A stretch of DNA of 39,977 nt from Caldisericum sp. Its GTDB lineage: Bacteria > Caldisericota > Caldisericia > Caldisericales > Caldisericaceae. The notes below the pieces were generated by a model. It did not search any database. It saw only the letters and a program-made list of their open reading frames with translations, and had not been told where the DNA came from. Below are positions 25,120 to 31,225 of this stretch, in pieces. Within the stretch, counting starts at the first letter, position 1. Each line of letters starts with the position of its first letter. The DNA lies in assembly GCA_020692945.1 (NCBI GenBank), contig JAIMJY010000003.1, positions 1-39,977 on the forward strand, in the 5' to 3' direction. The position numbers were made by a program, and so were the translations under genes.

Positions 25120-25716
25120 CTAAAATTCTTTTCTATCTTTCATTGCCATTGATAGCGTTACAGAATCAACAAAGTCTATTTCGGTTCCCTTTGGGAGTCC
25201 CATAGCAATCCTTGTGATTTTAACCCCAAAAGGCCTCAAAAGCTTTCCAATATAAATGGCAGAAATATCTCCATTAAAATTTGGATTTGTTGCAATAATA
25301 ACTTCTTTAACCTCTCCGTCTCTAAGGCGCTCTAAAAGCTCTTTAATTCGTATATTTTCTGGAGTTAAGTGATTCATCGGGTCAATTCTTCCCTGTAGAA
25401 CGTGATAAACTCCATCGTATTCACCGCTCCTCTCAATTGCAAATAGGTCTCTTACTTCTTCCACAACACAGATCTTACTATGATCCCTATTGGAACTACT
25501 ACAAATATTGCATATTTTGCTATCGGTAATATTGAAACAAACCGGGCATAGGTGAATCTTGGAACGAGCGTCTGAAATTGAACTTAGAAGAACAGACGCT
25601 TCGTTGTCACTCACAGAGAGAATATATAAAGCAATTCTTTCTGCGCTTTTAGGGCCTATACCAGGAAGTTTTGCTATTTCTGTGATTAATTTATTTAACT
25701 TGTTTTCTATTTCCAT
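25120..25716 (-). CDS. recR: Recombination protein RecR
   Basis: A 198-aa RecR, partner of RecF/RecO in loading RecA at gaps. An N-terminal helix-hairpin-helix (LPGIGPKSAERIA, 17-29), a zinc finger of C57, C60, C69 and C72, then a Toprim domain (from about 81, ICVVEEVRDLFAIE) and the C-terminal ATNPNFNGD segment that continues to the Walker-like end. The ATG shares its last base with the ybaB stop codon (TAATG). The order dnaX-ybaB-recR is a widely conserved arrangement. Confidence 0.96.
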   Translation of the reverse strand: MEIENKLNKLITEIAKLPGIGPKSAERIALYILSVSDNEASVLLSSISDARSKIHLCPVCFNITDSKICNICSSSNRDHSKICVVEEVRDLFAIERSGEYDGVYHVLQGRIDPMNHLTPENIRIKELLERLRDGEVKEVIIATNPNFNGDISAIYIGKLLRPFGVKITRIAMGLPKGTEIDFVDSVTLSMAMKDRKEF

Positions 25717-26039
25717 TAGTTAGGGAAACTAAGCCCAGGGAACCCTCCATCAGCAATTCCAAGTGAAGACAGCTTCTCTTGAGCAATCGCTCTTGCCTTC
25801 TCTTGAGCATCTTTTATGGATGCTACTATCATATCTTCAAGCATCTCTTTATCGTTTGATTCAATAAGAGAAGGTGCAATTTCGATTGAAACTACTTCAA
25901 GTTTACCTGTTACCTTGGACTTTACTAAATTCCCGGAAGAAAACCCTTCAACCTCAAGATTGTTTAGCTCTTCTTCAATTTGCTCCATCTTTTCTTGAAG
26001 CTCCCTGGCTTTTCGCATCAATTCATTCATGTTTTTCAT
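25716..26039 (-). CDS. YbaB/EbfC nucleoid-associated protein
   Basis: A 107-aa DNA-binding protein of the YbaB/EbfC family. The N-terminal helix (MNELMRKARELQEKMEQIEE) and the strand-rich centre with GxxVKSKVTGKLEVVSIEIAP (about 37-58) followed by a MLEDMIVASIKDA helix match the family; the tail is Gly/Pro-rich. It acts as a dimer on DNA. Its ATG overlaps the dnaX stop by 4 bp, as expected for the dnaX-ybaB-recR operon. Confidence 0.94.
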   Translation of the reverse strand: MKNMNELMRKARELQEKMEQIEEELNNLEVEGFSSGNLVKSKVTGKLEVVSIEIAPSLIESNDKEMLEDMIVASIKDAQEKARAIAQEKLSSLGIADGGFPGLSFPN

Positions 26040-27619
26040 TTTTCCTCCTTCCGTTCAGCTACATCAGTAACAGCTCCATCAAATAATTTGAGAACTTTCT
26101 TAACTTCGGGCTTTTCCGAAACTTCACGCAAAGCCTCGTCTTTATTGAATGGAGTTGTCTCATTTGGTTCTGTAAAGGAAACCAAAAATTTACTTCCAAC
26201 TATCTGGAAAATTGCTTGTTCAACTATATCAGTGTTTGGCGTCAGCCTTAGCAATGAAAGATAAAACTTCTTTTCAGGCAAAAGAGTGAGTGTACTATTT
26301 TTTAGTTCAACAGGAGTCGCTCGCAAAAGCATAGAATAGAGAGAAATGCTTTTAGATTTAATGACTGCTAAAATTTCATTCCACATTATTTTTATTTTCT
26401 CTATTGAAAGCTCTCCCGTGTCCTTGAGCTCAGTAACTAAAGTGGCAGCAGGTTCAATAAGTTTAGTGAGCGTTTGCACAGAAACCTTGGAAAGCTCTGC
26501 CTGTTTCTGTGCAACAGGTGCTGAAGCAACTTCAACTTCACCAATGAAATTCAATAAGTTAAGCAAAATTGGAAAATAAGGTTCCCTGAAGTTCTTAATC
26601 TTATTAAGCGTATCAATTAAAACACTTGAAAGCTCTATCAGCTTTTTTGGGGAAATAAATTTTGCTTGCTCTTTAATTATATCGATTAGTTCTGAATCCC
26701 TCTTATCAAGGAGAAAATCTGTTCCAGCTATACGAGCAGTAATAATATCTTGAAGGTAATCAAGCAATTCATTTAGGAATACTTTTGAATCTTTACCACC
26801 GTCACGCATTTCATTTATGTATTGTAGCAAATTAGCTTGATTTTTGTTAATAACAGATTCTACAAAATTTGGGAAAACTCTCTCATCGGGAACGTCAAAT
26901 AGATTACGCAAACTCTCCTCGTTAATATCTGACCCATACATTGTAATTGCTTGGTCTAAAAGGCTTAGAGCATTTCTCAAAGAGCCTGATGACAGCCTTG
27001 CGATAAGAAGAGAGGCAGCTTGAGTAACTTTAACATTTTCAGATTCAGAAACAAAAATAATTTTTTTAATTAGGTCCTGTATCGAAATTGGCTTGAAATA
27101 AAACCTTTCACATCTTGAAATGATTGTTGCAGGGATTTTTTCGGGTTCTGTTGTAGCAAGTATGAACAAAACATTTTTAGGTGGCTCTTCGAGAGTCTTT
27201 AATAATGCGTTAAAAGCTTGAGGGGTAAGCATGTGGGCTTCGTCAATTATATAAACTTTATATTTCGAGCTAACGGCAACATACTGAACTTTATCTTTCA
27301 AATCCCTAATTTCGTCAATTCCTCTGTTCGAGGCTGCATCTATTTCAAGAACGTCAAGGTTGTTGCCATTGGTAATGCTTAAACAACTCTTACACTCCAT
27401 ACATGGTTCGTCGGTTGGGCCATTTATACAATTTAAGCCTTTTGCAAAAATTCTTGCTACGGTAGTCTTCCCTGTTCCTTTGGGCCCAGCGAACAAATAG
27501 GCATTAGCAATCTTCGCCTGTTTGAGAGCCTGACGAAGTATTTGTACGGTTGTCTCTTGACCAGCGACCTCCCCAAAAGTGCTTGGTCTGTACTTCCTAT
27601 ACAGTGCAATATAATCCAT
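26036..27619 (-). CDS. dnaX: DNA polymerase III subunit gamma/tau
   Basis: A clamp-loader ATPase of 527 residues from the preferred start. YRKYRPSTFGEVAGQE opens the protein, Walker A is GPKGTGKT, a zinc module uses the CxxxxxxxxCxxCxxC pattern just after GLNC, Walker B is IIDEAHML, sensor 1 follows as LATTEPEKIP, and ISRCERFYF plus SGSLRNALSLLDQ complete the AAA+ core. The C-terminal third is a divergent tau-like extension. I begin at ATG 27619 because the protein family starts MxYxxLYRKYRP; an alternative TTG upstream would lie inside the promoter. No Shine-Dalgarno precedes the ATG. First gene of the dnaX-to-comEC operon. Confidence 0.96.
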   Translation of the reverse strand: MDYIALYRKYRPSTFGEVAGQETTVQILRQALKQAKIANAYLFAGPKGTGKTTVARIFAKGLNCINGPTDEPCMECKSCLSITNGNNLDVLEIDAASNRGIDEIRDLKDKVQYVAVSSKYKVYIIDEAHMLTPQAFNALLKTLEEPPKNVLFILATTEPEKIPATIISRCERFYFKPISIQDLIKKIIFVSESENVKVTQAASLLIARLSSGSLRNALSLLDQAITMYGSDINEESLRNLFDVPDERVFPNFVESVINKNQANLLQYINEMRDGGKDSKVFLNELLDYLQDIITARIAGTDFLLDKRDSELIDIIKEQAKFISPKKLIELSSVLIDTLNKIKNFREPYFPILLNLLNFIGEVEVASAPVAQKQAELSKVSVQTLTKLIEPAATLVTELKDTGELSIEKIKIMWNEILAVIKSKSISLYSMLLRATPVELKNSTLTLLPEKKFYLSLLRLTPNTDIVEQAIFQIVGSKFLVSFTEPNETTPFNKDEALREVSEKPEVKKVLKLFDGAVTDVAERKEEK

Positions 27620-27625
27620 AGATTT

Positions 27626-27653
27626 ATTATACAACAAATTCTTTTAAATTCAA
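27626..27653 (-). promoter_or_regulatory. dnaX promoter implying a leaderless transcript
   Basis: On the minus strand TTGAAT (27648-27653), a 16-bp spacer and TATAAT (27626-27631) stand directly before dnaX. Only 6 nt (27620-27625) separate the -10 box from the ATG, which places the expected transcription start at or next to the A of ATG. No purine-rich ribosome site can fit. Confidence 0.72.
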
Positions 27654-27676
27654 TCAAATGTGAAGGGCAAAACTAA

Positions 27677-28291
27677 TTACCACTTGACAGGCGTTTCTGG
27701 TTCAGTCCCTTTTGTTATACGCTTTATGTTTTCCCTGAGAGCAAAGAGCAAGAAACTTGCACCAATAGCTGCAAACACAACATAACTTACAGGAAATACA
27801 GACGGAGAGATGAGTCTATAAAAAATGAACATAAGGGCAACAAGGACCCATGAGAAAATCATGTTTGTTAAACTCGTTTTCCTTGTTATGAGGAAAAGAA
27901 TAAGAAGTATCGGAAAAAAATAAACGAAGTACTTGGGGCCAATCAAGCCAAGCGTTGCTCCATAGAACGAAGAGGCACCTTTTCCACCTCGGAATTTAAG
28001 AAAAATAGGCATTACCTGTCCCACCATTGGAAGTAGCGCTACAATGATGACTTGCCACTGATTCAAGTGGTTCACTTTCGCAAGATATGCAGGCAAAACA
28101 CCTTTCGAAAAATCCAAGATGGCTGAAACAACCCCCCATCGCCATCCAAGAGCCCTCGAAACATTTGTGGATGAAGCTGATTTCGAACCAATTTTAAGCA
28201 CGTCAACACCATTGATCTTCCCCACCAGATATCCGAACGGAATAGAACCCAAAAGATAAGCAAATATTAAAAGCAAAATAAAATTAATCAT
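27677..28291 (-). CDS. plsY: PlsY-like glycerol-3-phosphate acyltransferase
   Basis: A 204-aa polytopic membrane protein of the PlsY family, which moves acyl groups from acyl-phosphate to glycerol-3-phosphate. Hydrophobic helices, the opening LLGSIPFGYLVGK and the later KFRGGKGASS match PlsY motifs. The first catalytic motif, usually GSGNxGATN, reads GSKSASSTN here, which is a marked change. It overlaps the PanE-like gene by 4 bp and is likely co-transcribed with it. Active PlsY is likely but the altered motif leaves room for a changed donor or activity. Confidence 0.85.
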   Translation of the reverse strand: MINFILLLIFAYLLGSIPFGYLVGKINGVDVLKIGSKSASSTNVSRALGWRWGVVSAILDFSKGVLPAYLAKVNHLNQWQVIIVALLPMVGQVMPIFLKFRGGKGASSFYGATLGLIGPKYFVYFFPILLILFLITRKTSLTNMIFSWVLVALMFIFYRLISPSVFPVSYVVFAAIGASFLLFALRENIKRITKGTEPETPVKW

Positions 28292-29277
28292 AATTTCTCC
28301 TTAATCGCTTGATATATTTTTTTATTCACTGGCGTATCAATGCCAAGTCCTTCGCCAAGTTTAATAACCGCTCCGTTATAGTAATCAATTTCATCGATAT
28401 TGCCCTTCCCCTTGCCACCTCGCCCTTTGATAATTAATTTACCAGTTTGTTTTCTGAAAATTCTAAGGAAATAAATCGGGACAACGCTAATCAAAAAAGC
28501 AAAAAGTTTTATTGGGTAGTGGTTGAAGTTCAAAAAATGCCCACCACTTTTTTTAACGACATTTATGAATTCTCTTAGAGCCATTATTTCCTCAGTAAAT
28601 ACATTTGCGCTTGCAAACCCTTCCTCAATTGTTAAGCCACGTGCGGAAGAAGCAACTCCAATCAAGTTCGTAAAAAGTTTAGAAAATTCCATGTTCTTAA
28701 CATTCTCTGGTGCAACTTCGTAAGCCTCAATGTTTGCAGTCTTGAAAATTTCCCTTATATCATCGAATTCATCGGGTCCTGAGGCAATGCCAAAAGCTAA
28801 TCTTATCGGCAGGAAATAGGAGATCAATGAAATTTCACCATTTTGTTCAATTGACACAGGATTAAACAGGCTCACTCTTATTATCCTTATTTTTTGGGCA
28901 TTAGCACCAAACATTTTCTCAAGTTCACTATGCGCTTCGTCCGCAGCTAAAAAACCATTTTGAGAAAGAATTAAATCTGGCGGATTCTCTCGATCGGCCC
29001 TTTCATAATAGTATTTTATCACTGGGGCAACAGGATTTTTTGTTGCAAGAAAAATATAATCTACCTTTGTATCTGCGCTAAAATAACTCTCGGAAAAAGC
29101 AACGCAATCAATTTGGATCGGCTTGCCTTCCTCTAAAATAAATACTTTACCCGCTTTAATCTTATCTACAGCACTCTTTCTACCAATGCCTAAAATCGAA
29201 GCAACATTTCTCAGTTCATAGGCAAACAAAGTGCCTGTCCTTCCACTGATTCCAATAACAGCAATTTTCTTTGTCAT
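28288..29277 (-). CDS. Ketopantoate reductase (PanE/ApbA)-like oxidoreductase
   Basis: A 329-aa two-domain NAD(P)H reductase of the 2-dehydropantoate reductase family. The Rossmann loop near residues 7-15 reads VIGISGRTG (GxxGxxG rather than strict GxGxxG). K in EFSKLFTNLIGVASSARG corresponds to the usual catalytic lysine, and the C-terminal domain holds DEIDYYNGAVIKLGEGLGI and TPVNKKIY, strongly family-like. No panB, panC or panD is in the window; the partner is PlsY. A hydrophobic stretch (about 255-272) is atypical for soluble PanE. Reaction on ketopantoate is probable but not certain. It has its own promoter and no Shine-Dalgarno. Confidence 0.8.
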   Translation of the reverse strand: MTKKIAVIGISGRTGTLFAYELRNVASILGIGRKSAVDKIKAGKVFILEEGKPIQIDCVAFSESYFSADTKVDYIFLATKNPVAPVIKYYYERADRENPPDLILSQNGFLAADEAHSELEKMFGANAQKIRIIRVSLFNPVSIEQNGEISLISYFLPIRLAFGIASGPDEFDDIREIFKTANIEAYEVAPENVKNMEFSKLFTNLIGVASSARGLTIEEGFASANVFTEEIMALREFINVVKKSGGHFLNFNHYPIKLFAFLISVVPIYFLRIFRKQTGKLIIKGRGGKGKGNIDEIDYYNGAVIKLGEGLGIDTPVNKKIYQAIKEKL

Positions 29278-29283
29278 ATTTTT

Positions 29284-29311
29284 ATTATATCAAATGTTGA
29301 GAATAATCAAA
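29284..29311 (-). promoter_or_regulatory. Promoter of the PanE-like gene implying a leaderless transcript
   Basis: Minus-strand TTTGAT, a 16-bp spacer and TATAAT (29284-29289) precede the ATG at 29277 by exactly 6 nt, the same geometry as at dnaX. No ribosome site lies between. The -35 box is weaker than at dnaX. Confidence 0.6.
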
Positions 29312-29376
29312 CAAATGCAAAACAGCTTTGTCCTTATGTGGTTAATAAAATCCTTTTTTTAGTTTTTTTTAGTCTT

Positions 29377-29409
29377 GAGCCGCTCGGGATATGGCTCTTT
29401 TATTATTTT
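29377..29409 (+). terminator. Terminator-like hairpin in the panE/queD divergent spacer
   Basis: GAGCC (29377-29381) and GGCTC (29393-29397) pair around an 11-nt loop and are followed by TTTTATTATTTT. It looks like a short intrinsic terminator on the plus strand, yet the nearest upstream plus-strand gene is far away, so what it would stop is unclear. An attenuator in a long queD leader or a block to antisense transcripts is possible. Confidence 0.35.
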
Positions 29410-29433
29410 GTCAATTTTTTCCTTTTTTTTATC

Positions 29434-29460
29434 TTGCAGTTTTGACAAAGCATGTATAAT
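29434..29460 (+). promoter_or_regulatory. Candidate promoter of queD-folE2
   Basis: TATAAT at 29455-29460 is a consensus -10 box; TTGCAG at 29434-29439 is 15 bp upstream. A better TTGACA (29442-29447) is too close to pair with it. Transcription from this -10 would begin near 29467, leaving about 12 nt that contain the GGAGG site. Confidence 0.5.
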
Positions 29461-29478
29461 ATTTAATTGGAGGTAAAA

Positions 29479-29832
29479 ATGTTTTATATTGAAAGAGAGT
29501 TTTGGTTTGACGCCGCACATAGAGTGGTAGATTATTCTGGGAAATGTGAGAACCTGCATGGACATACGTATAAACTTGTTGTTACCGTCTCTGGAGACAT
29601 CAAATCAAACGGAATGGTACTCGATTTTGCTATACTAAAAAGAATTGTTGAGGAGAAAATAATTAATTTCCTTGACCATAAATATCTAAATGACCTGTTC
29701 GAAAACCCAACAACAGAACTTATTGCAAGTTGGATTTACAACACACTAACCGCAGAGCTTAAAAAGCTAGATTGCAAAGTTTACAAAATAACTCTATTCG
29801 AAGGACACAACAATCGGGTGATTGTGAGATGA
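29479..29832 (+). CDS. queD: 6-carboxytetrahydropterin synthase (QueD)
   Basis: A 117-aa 6-pyruvoyl-tetrahydropterin synthase fold enzyme, converting dihydroneopterin triphosphate toward 6-carboxytetrahydropterin in the 7-deazaguanine (queuosine) route. Zinc ligands H14 (FDAAHR), H27 and H29 (LHGHTY), catalytic C23 in the CxxxHGH pattern typical of QueD, H67 (LDHKYL) and E108 are present. I start at ATG 29479 because GGAGG is 5 nt upstream; a TTG 12 nt earlier overlaps that site. It overlaps folE2, which makes its substrate, by 4 bp. Confidence 0.94.
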   Translation: MFYIEREFWFDAAHRVVDYSGKCENLHGHTYKLVVTVSGDIKSNGMVLDFAILKRIVEEKIINFLDHKYLNDLFENPTTELIASWIYNTLTAELKKLDCKVYKITLFEGHNNRVIVR

Positions 29833-30599
29833 GAGATATTCAAAGCGAGCATGATCCAAGGAATATACCACTTAGAAAAGTGGGCGTTAGCGATGTAGTT
29901 TATCCTATAAGGGTCATGGACAGGAAAAACGGCTTCCAAAATACCGTTTCAAAGATAAAAATGTTTGTGGACCTCCCGCAGGAATTTCGAGGAACACATA
30001 TGAGCAGGTTTGTAGAGGTACTTAACAAGCATCATTCTAATATGAACATTGGCAATCTTGAAAGCATTCTTGAAGATATGAAAAAGTCCCTTAAAGCTCA
30101 TACCGCTCATATTGAAGTTCGTTTCACTTATTTTATCCTTAAGGAGGCGCCTGTTTCAAGAATTGAGAGCTTTCTGAATTACGAATGCGCCTTCATTGCG
30201 TCAAAGGGAAAAAAATTTGACTTTATACTTGAAGTTAATACTCCCGTTCATAACTTGTGCCCTTGCTCAAAAGAAATAAGCGATTTTGGCGCACATAACC
30301 AACGAGGTAACGTTAAGGTTCAAGTAAGGATGAAAAGGCTCGTCTGGATTGAAGATATTGTGGAGATTTCTGAAAGCTCTGCAAGTGCTCCATTATTTAC
30401 TTTGCTTAAGCGCGAGGACGAAAAGTTCATAACCGAAAAAGCCTATTCAAACCCAAAATTTGTTGAAGATGTAGTTAGAGATGTTTCAAAAGTTCTCGAT
30501 AAAGATGAAAGAATAACCTTTTATACGATTGAAGCAACTAACCATGAAAGCATTCACAATCATAATGCATATGCTTGCACGGAAGTAAATAAAATATAG
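29829..30599 (+). CDS. folE2: GTP cyclohydrolase I type IB
   Basis: A 256-aa FolE2 (COG1469) that turns GTP into 7,8-dihydroneopterin triphosphate, the shared precursor of folate and queuosine. C144 and H156 within HNLCPCSKEISDFGAHNQRG and the glutamates of VEISESSASAPLF (179-191) match the metal/catalytic site; DIQSEHDPRNIPL at the N terminus is the family signature. ATG 29829 overlaps the queD stop by 4 bp; a longer upstream frame would lie wholly inside queD. Its stop abuts the stop of the convergent DUF1461 gene with no spacer. Confidence 0.95.
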   Translation: MRDIQSEHDPRNIPLRKVGVSDVVYPIRVMDRKNGFQNTVSKIKMFVDLPQEFRGTHMSRFVEVLNKHHSNMNIGNLESILEDMKKSLKAHTAHIEVRFTYFILKEAPVSRIESFLNYECAFIASKGKKFDFILEVNTPVHNLCPCSKEISDFGAHNQRGNVKVQVRMKRLVWIEDIVEISESSASAPLFTLLKREDEKFITEKAYSNPKFVEDVVRDVSKVLDKDERITFYTIEATNHESIHNHNAYACTEVNKI

Positions 30600-31225
30600 C
30601 TAAAGTGAATCTGACTTAATTTTACTTCTGAGCGATAGGATTATAATGCTTGCTCCAAATGAAATAATCAACCAGAACTTTGCGTAATCATAAAAAAGGT
30701 TTTCTGGATACATCTTTATGAGCATGTCATCCTCTGGAAGCAGCCAGAAATTATTCCTAAATAATATTTCATGAAAAACATAAAAAGTTCTATCAAAGTT
30801 AAAGAATATGAGCGTCAAGGTAATTCCGTAGAAAATAGTTGTGAATAGTGCAGCATTTTTTAGAATATGCAATTTATCTCTTTGCCTTCTTAAAAAAAGT
30901 GCAGCCAAAACAATCGATATAGCAAGCAATGCGAAGACAACATCAATAAGCACTTTTACATCGTGCATATGTATGACTTCCTCGGTTGTAAAGAAAACGG
31001 GCATGATATTCCCATCGCGATTTTTGATTGAGATATTTCTATCAAAGTTAACAAAATATTTGAAGACCTGACCGTTGTAGAAAAGGTAATCGCTCAAGGT
31101 GAGGACTGTTTGTTTTACAATATCCTGCTTGTTGTATTCATATGTAAAAACAGTCCGTTCATAATCAGAATCAACGGTAAAAATGCAATAATTACTATAA
31201 GTGCAATCGTAAGGACTAATTTCAT
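30600..31225 (-). pseudogene. DUF1461 (TIGR01906-type) membrane protein, frameshifted
   Basis: The intact part (30600-31097 and a little upstream) encodes a 3-helix membrane protein with FTTEEVIHMHDVKVLID and a W-LPEDDML-KMYPE segment, as in DUF1461/TIGR01906. The natural ATG at 31223-31225 overlaps the helicase stop (ATGA) and starts a hydrophobic helix (MKLVLTIALIVIIAFLPL) but hits a stop after 36 codons. The family-like FTYEYNKQDIVKQTV segment lies in another frame. Adding one base to the homopolymer at 31146-31150 would join both parts as a full-length protein. So it is either a recent pseudogene, a programmed slip, or a sequencing/assembly error. Function of the family is unknown. Confidence 0.7.

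Noticed and set aside
24604-25152. Long open frame antisense to enolase
   Set aside because: It lies opposite a fully recognised eno gene, has no ribosome site and no familiar motif; it is a composition effect.
29377-29440. PreQ1-I-like riboswitch (short stem plus A-rich tail) beside queD
   Set aside because: The A-rich tail is on the strand away from queD, and the loop lacks the conserved core bases of the preQ1-I aptamer.
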